Source of the DNA: Clostridia bacterium
Lineage (GTDB): Bacteria; Bacillota; Clostridia; Christensenellales; Aristaeellaceae
Direction: 5' to 3'
DNA length: 36,892 bases
Assembly: GCA_009784985.1 (NCBI GenBank)
Contig: WQXF01000012.1
Location: 1 to 36,892, forward strand
Positions within the stretch are counted from its first letter, which is position 1. The number at the start of each line of letters is the position of its first letter. Of the stretch, positions 15,446 to 23,952 are shown piece by piece. Below the pieces are notes generated by a model that saw only the letters and a program-made list of their open reading frames with translations, did no database searches and was not told where the DNA came from. Position numbers and translations under genes: made by a program.

Positions 15446-15966
15446 TGCGCCTCATCTCCTTTCAGCATGGTCTCCAGCTTTTTTCTGGCCCGGGAGAGCC
15501 GACTGGAGATGGTGCCCTCGGGCACATCCAGCATGGCGGCGATCTCCACGATACCATAGCCTTGGTAGTAGTGCAGCAGCACAACCTCTTTAAACGCGGG
15601 GGAGAGCATGTGCACTGTTTCCATCAGCTCGCTTTTTTCAGTATATTCGGCAATATCGTCGTTGGCAGGAATAGATTCAAACGGGGACCCCAACACCACG
15701 CGTTTGACCCAAGCCGCGCGCCAAAGATCCCTGCATCGGTTTAACGCCACCTTGAGCAGCCACGCTTTTTCGTGGCCCGGCTGAATCTGGGGCCCCTTGG
15801 TGAGCAGGCGGATAAACACATCCTGGCAAACGTCTTCGGCTTGCTGGCGGTCGTTCAAGTAAAAGTACGATACCCTGAGCACGTCGTTGGCATAGTGTTC
15901 GTACAGCCGCTCAAACTGCGCACGGCGATCAAACCCCTGATCCGGCGCTTCCGGTGAGCTGATCAC
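15442..15966 (-). CDS. ECF-type RNA polymerase sigma factor
   Basis: A 174-residue sigma-70 family protein of the extracytoplasmic-function class, with only regions 2 and 4. Region 2 spans residues ~20-85 (FERLYEHYANDVLRVSYFYL, QQAEDVCQDVFIRLL). Region 4 spans ~115-170 (LSPAFKEVVLLHYYQGYGIVEIAAMLDVPEGTISSRLSRARKKLE). The start is GTG at 15966 with AGAAGGTGGTG upstream. The next gene overlaps by four bases and is the presumed anti-sigma factor. Its own promoter recognition sequence could not be identified in the short gap behind the nitroreductase gene. Confidence 0.92.
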   Translation of the reverse strand: MISSPEAPDQGFDRRAQFERLYEHYANDVLRVSYFYLNDRQQAEDVCQDVFIRLLTKGPQIQPGHEKAWLLKVALNRCRDLWRAAWVKRVVLGSPFESIPANDDIAEYTEKSELMETVHMLSPAFKEVVLLHYYQGYGIVEIAAMLDVPEGTISSRLSRARKKLETMLKGDEAQ

Positions 15967-16023
15967 CCGGCTACACCACCTTCTCGCTTAATTAACGAAG
16001 CAAGGGAAAGCTTTCTTCCCGTA

Positions 16024-16590
16024 TCACGAATCATTGATGCTCTCCTGTATCATCTGTGGCACGGTGCGCTCTGCGTGGGGGCGGTTTGGATCGTACTTGC
16101 CCCAGTACACGGCCTCTTCTTTATACCGTGTAACCGGCCTTTTTGTTTCGGCAGGATAGCCGAAATACACGATGTTCACCAAATCAACGCCCTGTGGGAC
16201 GCATAGGTATTCGCGCACCTTTTCCCGGTCAAAATCGCCGATCCACAGGGAACCCAGCCCCATCTCTACGGCGGCAAGCATCATGTTTTCGATGGCGGCG
16301 GCGCAGTCGATCTGCCAGCCGTTGCCTTCCCAGGGCACATACTCGGTGCGCGCACACACCACCATGGCCATGGGCGCGTTAAATTGCCCGCCACGGACGA
16401 AAACTTTCATTTCCTCCAACTCCGCGGGGTTGTCCACAACCACAAACTCCCATGGCTGCAGGTTGCAGGCCGAAGGCGCCGCCATGGCCGCCTGGAGCAG
16501 CAACTCTACTTTTTCGCGCTCCACGGGCTTGTTGTCAACGTAGTGGCGGATGCTGCGCCGGGCCAGGATGTTGTCCATGATTGCGCCCAC
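16024..16590 (-). CDS. Nitroreductase-family FMN oxidoreductase
   Basis: About 188 residues. It has the family's N-terminal FMN-phosphate motif (ARRSIRHY), APSACNLQPWEFVVV, and the C-terminal glycine motif GLGSLWIGDF followed by VNIVYFGYPAE. Enzymes of this family reduce nitro groups, quinones or other substrates with NAD(P)H; the substrate here is unknown. The GTG at 16590 has AAAGGA at good distance; the ATG at 16578 is the alternative. The gene sits 57 bases upstream of the sigma-factor start on the same strand, so readthrough into that operon is possible. Confidence 0.88.
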   Translation of the reverse strand: MGAIMDNILARRSIRHYVDNKPVEREKVELLLQAAMAAPSACNLQPWEFVVVDNPAELEEMKVFVRGGQFNAPMAMVVCARTEYVPWEGNGWQIDCAAAIENMMLAAVEMGLGSLWIGDFDREKVREYLCVPQGVDLVNIVYFGYPAETKRPVTRYKEEAVYWGKYDPNRPHAERTVPQMIQESINDS

Positions 16591-16659
16591 GTCATCATTT
16601 CCTTTCGTGAGGGATGAGGACATTATACCATGCGTGGCGAGGAAAAGCGATTTACTTTT

Positions 16660-17511
16660 TCAGCCCAACAGCGCCTCCCCCATCGGATCATGCCGAGCCA
16701 TATTGCGCTCCACAACCGCCGCCCCCGCGTTGGCGTAGCAGTACGCACAACGATGGGCGCAACAGTTGTACGCTCCAATATCCACGCTGGGTGCGCAACC
16801 GCAGGCCGGGCGTTGGTTGGGGTCAGGCTTGGTGTCCGATGTTTTGCCGCCCAGAAGCGTTGCATCCACGCAACGTGCCCGCACGATGCCATAGACCGAT
16901 AAATCTAACGGTTCGGCGCAGGTTGCGATGCGCAGCCCATGGGCCTGGGTGATGGCTGCCAGTTGGGGCGCCAGCTCCAGTATCTCCTGCTGTGAGGGGC
17001 AGCGTGCGCCCAAGGTGGCCATGCGCCGCCGGGTCTTGGCGTAATCATCCAGAAAGCTGATGGTCACCTGCCTGGTTGCGCTGCTTAAGGCTCCGGCCAG
17101 CTTTTCCATATGATCCACATGGAATTCTGCCGGATACCTGTCGCTGAGCAGTATGGGGTCATACCGCCAGATCACACGCTCTGGGCCGATGGCGTCTGCC
17201 CAGCGAAACAGCGTATCCACCCGCTCTTGTAGCGGTGGCAAGCCGGGTTCCACTTCGTATCCATAGGCGTTGAGGGTGAACTGCAGATAATAGGGGTAAT
17301 CGCTCAGCACATCCAGCGCACTTAGCAGTGGGCGCGGATTTTTGCTCCACAGCACCAGCCCGTCCACCTGATCGGGCAACAGGGGAACGCGGCGCACTTG
17401 GCGTGGATTCATGGGATTGACGGCCAGGGCGAATCCCTCGCGCAGCCGTGTGGTGAACCACTCACCATAGAATGCGGGAATATCGGTGCGCCGGGAAACG
17501 CTGATGATCAT
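16660..17511 (-). CDS. DUF1848-family protein with C-terminal cysteine cluster
   Basis: A 283-residue protein starting MIISVSRRTDIPAFY, the hallmark N-terminus of the DUF1848 family. Further landmarks are GLVLWSKNP, YYLQFTLNAYG, ERVIWRYDPI and a cysteine-rich C-terminus: C-G-C, SVDIGAYNCCAHRCAYCYAN. The CxxxCxxC-like cluster sits at the C-terminal end, and members are thought to be radical-SAM-like iron-sulfur proteins; the reaction is unknown. The ATG at 17511 is preceded by GAGGTG. It is divergent from the CE7 esterase gene. Confidence 0.87.
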   Translation of the reverse strand: MIISVSRRTDIPAFYGEWFTTRLREGFALAVNPMNPRQVRRVPLLPDQVDGLVLWSKNPRPLLSALDVLSDYPYYLQFTLNAYGYEVEPGLPPLQERVDTLFRWADAIGPERVIWRYDPILLSDRYPAEFHVDHMEKLAGALSSATRQVTISFLDDYAKTRRRMATLGARCPSQQEILELAPQLAAITQAHGLRIATCAEPLDLSVYGIVRARCVDATLLGGKTSDTKPDPNQRPACGCAPSVDIGAYNCCAHRCAYCYANAGAAVVERNMARHDPMGEALLG

Positions 17512-17603
17512 GCTACACCTCGCAGGATTTTGATGGCGCGCGTCGAACAAAACCTTGTTTCCTATTATACATCAAAACACAATAAAGCAAAGGAAGTGCG
17601 CGT

Positions 17604-18566
17604 ATGCCCATCATCGACATGCCCCTAAATGAGCTAAAAACCTATGCCGGCCTCAATCCCCGCCCCGCCGACTTTGATGCGTATTGGGATGATTCCCTGG
17701 CCGAGATGCGTGCCGTCGATCCCCAAGTGGAACTGCGCCCGGCGGAGTTTGCCGCCCCCGGCGTGGAGTGCTTTCATCTGTACTACACGGGCGTGCATGG
17801 CGCGCGGGTCCACGCCAAGTACCTGCGCCCCGCTGGCCAGGGGGATTGCCCGGCCCTGCTGCTCTTTCACGGGTATTCCGGTCGCAGCGGCGATTGGTAC
17901 GGCATGTTGGGTTGGGCTTTGAGCGGTTTTTGCGTGGCGGCCCTGGATTGCCGTGGCCAAGCCGGGCTTTCGGAAGATGTGGGCGGGGTGCGGGGCAATA
18001 CGCTCCACGGCCAGATCATACGCGGCTTGGACGACCCGGATGCCAAGAAGTTATTGATGCGCGATATCTATTTGGATACCGCCCAGTTGGCCAGCATCGT
18101 GATGGGCTTTGACGAAGTAGACGGCGACCGGGTAGGAGCCGCCGGTGGTTCCCAAGGGGGCGCGCTTACCCTGGCCTGCGCCGCGTTGGAGCCACGCATC
18201 CGCCGTGCCGCGCCTTGTTTCCCCTTTTTGTGCGACTATCAGCGGGTGTGGGAGATGGACCTGGCAAAAGACGCTTATCGAGAGCTGCTGGATTATTTCC
18301 GCAACTTTGATCCCCTTCACCAGCGGGAGCGGGAGGTATTCACCAAGCTGGGGTATATCGACAACCAGCACCTGGCCCCGCGCATCCGCGCCCGTGTGAT
18401 GATGGCCGTGGGGTTGATGGATACCATCTGTCCACCGTCTACCCAGTTTGCGGCGTACAACAAGATTACCGCGCCCAAGGAAACGGTGATTTACCCGGAC
18501 TTTGGGCATGAGCATTTGCCTGGGTGGGAGGATAAGGTGTTTGAGTTTATGATGGGGATGGCTTGA
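17604..18566 (+). CDS. Acetyl xylan esterase / cephalosporin-C deacetylase family (CE7)
   Basis: A 320-residue alpha/beta hydrolase of carbohydrate esterase family 7. The family signatures are the RGQ motif (LDCRGQAGLSED), the nucleophile motif GGSQGG with Ser183, an aspartate in VGLMDTICPPST, and the C-terminal His-Glu of FGHEHLPG. The protein starts with a typical CE7 N-terminus (MPLNELKTYAGLNPRPADFDAYWD). It removes acetyl groups from short xylo-oligosaccharides and similar compounds in the cytoplasm, in keeping with the plant-glycan enzymes at the left end of the window. AAGGAAG precedes the ATG. The stop codon overlaps the -35 box of the hicA promoter. Confidence 0.93.
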   Translation: MPIIDMPLNELKTYAGLNPRPADFDAYWDDSLAEMRAVDPQVELRPAEFAAPGVECFHLYYTGVHGARVHAKYLRPAGQGDCPALLLFHGYSGRSGDWYGMLGWALSGFCVAALDCRGQAGLSEDVGGVRGNTLHGQIIRGLDDPDAKKLLMRDIYLDTAQLASIVMGFDEVDGDRVGAAGGSQGGALTLACAALEPRIRRAAPCFPFLCDYQRVWEMDLAKDAYRELLDYFRNFDPLHQREREVFTKLGYIDNQHLAPRIRARVMMAVGLMDTICPPSTQFAAYNKITAPKETVIYPDFGHEHLPGWEDKVFEFMMGMA

Positions 18567-18591
18567 CAAATACTATAATATTTGTTATCTT
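18563..18591 (+). promoter_or_regulatory. hicAB promoter with embedded palindromic operator
   Basis: TTGACA (18563-18568) and TATCTT (18586-18591) are 17 bases apart. Between them the inverted repeat CAAATA-ctataa-TATTTG (18567-18584) covers the spacer. HicB antitoxins bind such sites to repress their own operon. The -35 box includes the TGA stop of the esterase gene. Confidence 0.68.
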
Positions 18592-18617
18592 GAGTTTGCA
18601 GAGAGGGAATCATTCTG

Positions 18618-18848
18618 ATGAAAAGTTACTCCTCGCGTGAAGTGATCCTGATGCTTAAAGCGGACGGTTGGGAGCACATTGGCACGACGGGCGATCATTA
18701 TCACTTCAAACACCCGACAAAGCCCGGCAAGGTCACCGTTCCACATCCGTCAAAAGACTTGTTTCGCAAGACGCTAGGCAGCATCGAAAAGCAATCGGGG
18801 TTACGATTTGGAGAATCAAAAATCAGCGGAAAGAGGCATCTGTCATGA
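18618..18848 (+). CDS. hicA: HicA-family mRNA interferase toxin
   Basis: A 76-residue protein with the HicA double-stranded-RNA-binding-like fold. It has MLKADGWEHIGTTGDHYHFKHP, with the expected catalytic histidine after GD, then KVTVPHPSKDL and the helix TLGSIEKQSGL. Common HicA proteins end there; this one has about 15 extra residues (RFGESKISGKRHLS). The toxin cleaves mRNA when not held by HicB. AGAGAGGG lies before the ATG, and the stop overlaps the hicB start (ATGA), so translation is coupled. Confidence 0.9.
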   Translation: MKSYSSREVILMLKADGWEHIGTTGDHYHFKHPTKPGKVTVPHPSKDLFRKTLGSIEKQSGLRFGESKISGKRHLS

Positions 18849-19264
18849 AGCAACCCGCCACCTATTTATATCCCGCCGTGTTTACCTTCGAGGGAGGGCA
18901 AATCTCCATCACCTTTCCCGATTTGCCCGGTTGTGTGTCCTGCGCGGATACTGAGGCGGAGGCCGTCGCCAATGCTCGCGAAGCGCTGGGTGGGCACTTG
19001 TGGTGCATAGAGCAGGATGGCGACGCTCTGCCCGCGCCCACGCCCGCTAATTCAGTTGAACTTGAAAAAGAGGAAATCGTTTGCCCTATTGATGTTTACA
19101 TGCCTGCCGTGCGGCTTGCGCAGGAAAACAAGGCAGTGAATCGCACCGTTACACTACCCGCTTGGCTTAATGCCGCTGCGTTGGAAAAGGGCGTCAATTT
19201 TTCGCAGGCACTGCAGGCGTCGCTTATTGAACAGTTGGGGTTGCAGCAACGCATGCGAGTGTAA
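18845..19264 (+). CDS. hicB: HicB-family antitoxin
   Basis: A 139-residue antitoxin. The N-terminal half is the degraded RNase-H-like HicB domain (YPAVFTFEGGQISITFPDLPGC, AEAVANAREALGGHL). The C-terminal part, NRTVTLPAWLNAAALEKGVNFSQALQASLIEQLG, is the ribbon-helix-helix DNA-binding type. It neutralises HicA and should repress the operon through the palindrome at 18567-18584. The start is fixed by the four-base overlap with hicA. Confidence 0.92.
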   Translation: MKQPATYLYPAVFTFEGGQISITFPDLPGCVSCADTEAEAVANAREALGGHLWCIEQDGDALPAPTPANSVELEKEEIVCPIDVYMPAVRLAQENKAVNRTVTLPAWLNAAALEKGVNFSQALQASLIEQLGLQQRMRV

Positions 19265-19292
19265 TGCAAAAAAGGTGCGCCATTACATATAT

Positions 19293-20036
19293 TTAATCAG
19301 TGCGTCGCGCCACTACAATCAACCGCCGGCTGCTTTTATCGTACCCACGCATATCGTAATCACCGTAAATCCGTATGTCATGGAAACCCGCGTCAGAAAG
19401 CAGCCTTTTGTACTCCTCATCAAGAAGAATCCTGTACACAATATCATATTGATTGCTCTCCATGCGGTTTTCTGAGTGATACAAATCCAAAACGTGTATG
19501 GTTTGGAATCTTTCGTTATGTTCTTTGACAAATACGCGTGAAAAATCCTTTCTATTTACAGCCACTTCAATGGAGGGTAATGATAATGTAAAATGCGTGG
19601 TTCCTTGCGTTAATACCAGCAGTCCGTTTTGATTCAATCTGCCCTTCATGGATTTAAGGGCGGTAACCAAATCCGCGTCTGTATGCAGATGGGGCAAAGC
19701 GGTGGTAAGGCAAACAACCGCATCAAATGTACTGGTGTGCTCCTGCTCCAGATATCTGAAATTACATTGACATAGAGGAATATCTTTTTTGTGCTTTTCC
19801 AGATTGGTTTTTGCAACATTAAGCATTGCTTCTGAATAATCGGAGCCGGTAACACCAAGCCCCATTTCTGAAAACATGTATAAGTGCTGCCCTGTGCCGC
19901 AAGCGCAATCTAAAACCGTATTTACGCCATGCTGCTTAAATAGGCTTTCGAAAAAAGATCGCTCATCTCCCAGATAATCTGTTATAGAGCCGAACTCGTC
20001 GTAGTCGTATGCAAATTTTTCGTATGCGTCTTTCAT
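19293..20036 (-). CDS. Class I SAM-dependent methyltransferase
   Basis: A 247-residue Rossmann-fold methyltransferase. SAM-binding motif I is VLDCACGTGQH, followed by GVTGSDYSEAMLNVA (motif II) and FDAVVCLTTALPHL. The C-terminal part resembles small-molecule methyltransferases; the substrate is unknown. The ATG at 20036 follows the recQ stop by one base, so it is read from the same transcript. Base use is clearly more AT-rich than in recQ and the neighbours, which hints at separate acquisition. It is convergent with hicB, 28 bases apart. Confidence 0.86.
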   Translation of the reverse strand: MKDAYEKFAYDYDEFGSITDYLGDERSFFESLFKQHGVNTVLDCACGTGQHLYMFSEMGLGVTGSDYSEAMLNVAKTNLEKHKKDIPLCQCNFRYLEQEHTSTFDAVVCLTTALPHLHTDADLVTALKSMKGRLNQNGLLVLTQGTTHFTLSLPSIEVAVNRKDFSRVFVKEHNERFQTIHVLDLYHSENRMESNQYDIVYRILLDEEYKRLLSDAGFHDIRIYGDYDMRGYDKSSRRLIVVARRTD

Positions 20037-20037
20037 T

Positions 20038-21609
20038 CTAATTTTTTCGCCACCTTTCAATCGCTTGCAAAAACAAATCCCCATACAGTCGCAACTTCTG
20101 CTCACCCACCCCCGACACCCGCAGCATCTCTTGCCGGGTGCTTGGTTTCTTAGCGCACATATCAATCAGCGTGGCATTGGAAAACACCACATAGGCCGGG
20201 GTCTTTTGCAGCTTGGCGATCTGCCCGCGAAGCCGCGAAAGCTGTTCGTATAGCTCCTCGTCCACCGCCGCAGCCGCCAACGCCGCCCGGTTGCCCGCAG
20301 CGCGGGTGGGTTTGCCGTCCAGGCCGCGCCGGGGTTGGCGTTGGGGCACCGCTTCATTCGCTTGGGGTAGGGCAATGGGCAGGCAATCATCGGGTTCGCA
20401 GGTTCCGCATGTGCCGCAGTGGGTTGGCGGCTCCTCGCCAAAGTAACGCAGGATGCGCCCGCGCAGGCAACCCTTGCCCGTGCTCAAAAAAGTCATCTCA
20501 CGCAGGCGGCGCCGGGCCTCGCTGCGGGTCAGCTCACGCTGCTCCTCGCCCAGCTCATCGTTTTCGTAGGCGCGATCGATAAAGTAGTTGTTAAGCACCA
20601 CGTCGCGCTTGCTGTAGAGCAGCACGCACCGGGCCGGTGAGCCGTCACGCCCGGCCCTGCCCACTTCTTGATAATAGCTCTCGATATCCTTGGGCATGTT
20701 GTAGTGCACCACAAAACCCACGTTGGATTTATCAATGCCCATGCCAAAGGCGTTGGTGGCCACGATCAGGGGTTTTTCGTCAAACAAAAAGGCGTCTTGG
20801 CTGGCCCGGCGCACCTCGTCTTCCAATCCGGCGTGATAGGCCGTTGCCCCGTGGCCATGTTGGTTGAGCAGCGCGCACATCTCCATTACCAGCTTGCGTG
20901 TGCCGCAGTATACGATGCCGCTTTGCCCGCGCAGTTGCTCAACCACGGCCAGCAGGTGGCGTGGTTTCTCTTTGTCTGTGATGCTGCGCACCTCAAAAAA
21001 CAGGTTTTGGCGGTTAAAGCCGGTCACTAACTTTAGGGGTTGGCGCAACACAAGCAACGATTCGATGTCTTGCCGCACCCGCTCGGTGGCGGTGGCGGTG
21101 AAGGCTGCCAACACGGGCCGCCGGGGCAGCGCATCGATAAAGTGCCGCACATCCAAATAGCTGGGCCGAAAGTCGTGGCCCCATTGGGATACGCAGTGGG
21201 CCTCGTCCACCGCCACCAGCGGGATGTTTGTCTCCTGAGCAAAGGCCAAAAACTCGGGAGAGGCAAGGCGTTCGGGGGCCACGTAGATCACGGTGTACAA
21301 ACCGGCGCGGGCGTTTGCCAGGGCCTTGCGGAACTGGCCGGTTGTCAGCGAACTATTTAGGTAAGCGGCGGCCACCCCGTTTTGTTTTAGGGCGCTTACC
21401 TGATCTTTCATCAGTGAGATCAGCGGCGAGATCACCAGCGTAATCCCGTCCAGCATCAGCGCGGGCAGTTGATAACAAATCGATTTGCCCGATCCGGTGG
21501 GCATGATGCCCAATACATCGCGCCCGGCCAGGATGGCGTCGATCAACTCCTCCTGCCCCTCCCGAAAAGAATCGTAACCAAAATGTTTTTGCAGTAGTTG
21601 ATACTTCAT
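20038..21609 (-). CDS. recQ: RecQ-family ATP-dependent DNA helicase without a winged-helix domain
   Basis: A 523-residue helicase. Motif I is GIMPTGSGKS, motif II DEAHCVSQWGHDFRP, motif III FTATAT, and motif VI QEVGRAGRDG. After the helicase core come the zinc-binding cysteines (GCLRGRILRYFGE, CGTCGTCEPDDC). An HRDC domain near the C-terminus contains TPAYVVFSNATLIDMC and MLRVSGVGEQKL. The ~100-residue RQC winged helix normally found between them is replaced by a ~50-residue basic, low-complexity linker, so the protein is shorter than the ~600-residue standard. The ATG at 21609 lacks a Shine-Dalgarno site and sits at the predicted transcription start. Confidence 0.92.
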   Translation of the reverse strand: MKYQLLQKHFGYDSFREGQEELIDAILAGRDVLGIMPTGSGKSICYQLPALMLDGITLVISPLISLMKDQVSALKQNGVAAAYLNSSLTTGQFRKALANARAGLYTVIYVAPERLASPEFLAFAQETNIPLVAVDEAHCVSQWGHDFRPSYLDVRHFIDALPRRPVLAAFTATATERVRQDIESLLVLRQPLKLVTGFNRQNLFFEVRSITDKEKPRHLLAVVEQLRGQSGIVYCGTRKLVMEMCALLNQHGHGATAYHAGLEDEVRRASQDAFLFDEKPLIVATNAFGMGIDKSNVGFVVHYNMPKDIESYYQEVGRAGRDGSPARCVLLYSKRDVVLNNYFIDRAYENDELGEEQRELTRSEARRRLREMTFLSTGKGCLRGRILRYFGEEPPTHCGTCGTCEPDDCLPIALPQANEAVPQRQPRRGLDGKPTRAAGNRAALAAAAVDEELYEQLSRLRGQIAKLQKTPAYVVFSNATLIDMCAKKPSTRQEMLRVSGVGEQKLRLYGDLFLQAIERWRKN

Positions 21610-21615
21610 AAACAC

Positions 21616-21644
21616 AGTATACAGGCAACGCGCTGTGATGTCTA
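21616..21644 (-). promoter_or_regulatory. SigA-type promoter of recQ, predicted leaderless
   Basis: Minus-strand TAGACA (21639-21644) and TATACT (21616-21621) with a 17-base spacer. Only six bases separate the -10 box from the ATG, so transcription should begin at or next to the A of the start codon. Confidence 0.6.
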
Positions 21645-21710
21645 CGCAGGAAAGTAAAGACATTCGCCGAATACTACTGTGGCATGCATCTGAATTTGGA
21701 GGGATAACAA

Positions 21711-22889
21711 ATGGCGGTTTTGCGCATGGGTGTGATCGGCGTAGGGAACATGGGTACCAGCCACATACGATGGATATTAGACGGCGATGTGCCCGGCATG
21801 GAACTGGTGGCCGTGGCGGATCAAAAACAGTCGCGGCTCGATCATGTGCGAGCTTTGCCGGGCTGTGAGGGGATCGCCTGCTTTGCCGAGGGTACGGAAC
21901 TTATCGACAGTGGCACGGCAGACGCCGTGCTGATCGCCACCCCCCACTACGATCACCCGCCCTTGGCCATCCGCGCCTTTGAGCGGGGCTTGCATGTATT
22001 GTGCGAGAAACCCGCAGGCGTGTACACCAAGGCGGTGCGGGAGATGAACCAGGCGGCGGCCCGGAGCGGCAAACGTTTTGGTATGATGTTTAATCAGAGA
22101 ACCAACGCCCTGTACCGCAAGATGCGCGAGATTATAGTCAGCGGCGAGCTGGGCGAGATCAAACGCACCAACTGGCTGGTGACCGACTGGTATCGCAGCC
22201 AAAGTTATTATGACAGCGGCGCTTGGCGCGCTACTTGGGCGGGGGAGGGCGGCGGCGTGCTGCTCAACCAATGCCCCCATAACCTGGATTTGTGGCAATG
22301 GATCTGCGGCATGCCCGTAAGCATCCGGGCCTTTTGCCGCGAGGGAGCCTGGCACGACATCGAGGTGGAAGACGATGTAACCTGCTACGCCACCTATGCC
22401 AACGGCGCAACAGGTGTATTTATCACCAGCACCGGCGATACCCCTGGCACCGACCGCTTTGAGGTACTGATGGACAAGGGCAAGCTGGTGGCCGAAAACG
22501 GCGTGCTCACCATGACCAAGCTGGCCATGGGCGAAAAAGAGTTTTCCGCCACCTACACGGGTGGGTTTGGTGAGCCCGAACGTACCGTGTCCGTGGTGGA
22601 GACCGACGGCCAGAACCTCCAGCATGTGGGTGTGCTCCGGGCCTTTGTGGATGCGGCGCTTAACGGCGGCCCCCTGGTGGCTCCCGGCGAGGAGGGTTTG
22701 TTTGGCCTAACATTATCCAACGCCATGCATCTCTCTTCCTGGCTGGACAAAACCGTGACTCTCCCGTTAGACGAGGACTTGTTTCTACGACTGTTAAAAG
22801 AACGGGCTGCCACCAGCCGCCACAAAACCTCGGACAACGATGTAGTGCTGAATACGGAGGGATCGTACCATGCCTCAGCCCGCATCTAA
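21711..22889 (+). CDS. Gfo/Idh/MocA-family NAD(P)-dependent oxidoreductase 1
   Basis: A 392-residue protein with the N-terminal Rossmann motif GVIGVGNMGTSHIRW and the family signature CEKPAGVYTKAVREM, in which the lysine is catalytic. The C-terminal alpha/beta domain contains GEGGGVLLNQCPHNLDLWQW with the substrate-binding histidine. Such enzymes oxidise or reduce sugars, inositols and related polyols. GGAGGG lies before the ATG. The next gene, of the same superfamily, overlaps its end by 20 bases, so the two should act in one pathway on a sugar. Confidence 0.92.
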   Translation: MAVLRMGVIGVGNMGTSHIRWILDGDVPGMELVAVADQKQSRLDHVRALPGCEGIACFAEGTELIDSGTADAVLIATPHYDHPPLAIRAFERGLHVLCEKPAGVYTKAVREMNQAAARSGKRFGMMFNQRTNALYRKMREIIVSGELGEIKRTNWLVTDWYRSQSYYDSGAWRATWAGEGGGVLLNQCPHNLDLWQWICGMPVSIRAFCREGAWHDIEVEDDVTCYATYANGATGVFITSTGDTPGTDRFEVLMDKGKLVAENGVLTMTKLAMGEKEFSATYTGGFGEPERTVSVVETDGQNLQHVGVLRAFVDAALNGGPLVAPGEEGLFGLTLSNAMHLSSWLDKTVTLPLDEDLFLRLLKERAATSRHKTSDNDVVLNTEGSYHASARI

Positions 22890-23916
22890 CGGTAACGCGC
22901 CCCTGCGGGTGGGGCTGATTGGCTGCGGCGGCATCGCCCAGGTGCATGCGTCGGTTATTGCGGCCCTCCCGCCTGAGACCGCGATCCTGGCTGCCGTATA
23001 CGATATCATGGAAGAGCGGGCCCAGGCCCTTGCCGGCCAATTCGGAGCAAAGGTGCTGCCCTGCCTTGATGCGATGCTGGAAGGCGGCGCGGTGGACGCC
23101 GTGCATCTGTGTACACCCCACGATCTGCACGTGCCCCACACTCTGGCCGCATTGCGCAACGGTCTGCATGTGCTGAGCGAAAAACCCGCCGCCATCTCCT
23201 TTGCCGAGCTAGACGCCCTGGAAGAAGCCGCTGCCGGTAGCGTGGCGCAGTACGGCGTTTGCCTGCAGAACCGATATTTGCCGGCGACCCGGCGCGCCCA
23301 GGAGCTGTTAGCCGGGGGTGGGCTGGGGAACATATTGGGCAGCCGCGCCATGATCTCCTGGCGGCGGGAAGGCCCTTATTATAGCGAGAGTGGCTGGCGC
23401 GGTACCTGGGCCCACGAGGGCGGCGGCGTGATGATCAACCAGGCCATCCACACGTTGGATTTGCAGTGCTTGCTATGCGGGCAGCCGACCCGGTACGAAG
23501 GTTCCATGCACAACTTGCATCTGGGCGACCAAATCGAAACCGAAGATACCTGCCAGCTGCGTATGGAATTCCCCGGCGGCGCGGTAGGCCTGCTCCACGC
23601 CAGCGTAAGCTATGCCCTGGACGCTCCCGTTTTGCTCGAAGTGCATTGCGAACACGGTGCGTTGCGCATGGAGGGAGACGCCCTTTACTTGCGTGAAGGG
23701 GATGGGCCTTGGGAGCACCAAAAGCTGCCCGTATACAATCCACCCGGCAAACTCTACTGGGGCGCCGGGCATGTATTGCTGATCCGCGACTTTTACCAGG
23801 CCATCGCCGAGAGCCGGCCCTTCCAGATCGGGTTTAAGGAAGGGACAAGGGTGTTGCGGCCGCTGTTAAAGTTTTATGAGGAGAAAAGGGGACAATTGAT
23901 ACAAAGTACAAAATAA
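22870..23916 (+). CDS. Gfo/Idh/MocA-family NAD(P)-dependent oxidoreductase 2
   Basis: A 348-residue protein with GLIGCGGIAQVHASV at the N-terminus, the catalytic SEKPAAISFAEL signature and HEGGGVMINQAIHTLDL in the C-terminal domain. It overlaps the preceding dehydrogenase gene by 20 bases with a GGAGGG site inside that gene. The two proteins are only distantly alike, so this is a two-enzyme operon, not a recent duplication. The 3' end overlaps the promoter of the membrane-protein gene and forms the left edge of the tandem duplication. Confidence 0.92.
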   Translation: MPQPASNGNAPLRVGLIGCGGIAQVHASVIAALPPETAILAAVYDIMEERAQALAGQFGAKVLPCLDAMLEGGAVDAVHLCTPHDLHVPHTLAALRNGLHVLSEKPAAISFAELDALEEAAAGSVAQYGVCLQNRYLPATRRAQELLAGGGLGNILGSRAMISWRREGPYYSESGWRGTWAHEGGGVMINQAIHTLDLQCLLCGQPTRYEGSMHNLHLGDQIETEDTCQLRMEFPGGAVGLLHASVSYALDAPVLLEVHCEHGALRMEGDALYLREGDGPWEHQKLPVYNPPGKLYWGAGHVLLIRDFYQAIAESRPFQIGFKEGTRVLRPLLKFYEEKRGQLIQSTK

Positions 23917-23923
23917 ATATATT
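23896..23923 (+). promoter_or_regulatory. Promoter of the first membrane-protein copy
   Basis: TTGATA (23896-23901) and TATATT (23918-23923), 16 bases apart, overlap the end of the upstream dehydrogenase gene. The same site in the second unit (25395-25422) reads TGTATT at -10, one base further from consensus, so that copy may be expressed more weakly. Confidence 0.5.
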
Positions 23924-23952
23924 GTACACAAAAGAGAGATATGGGAGGTATA

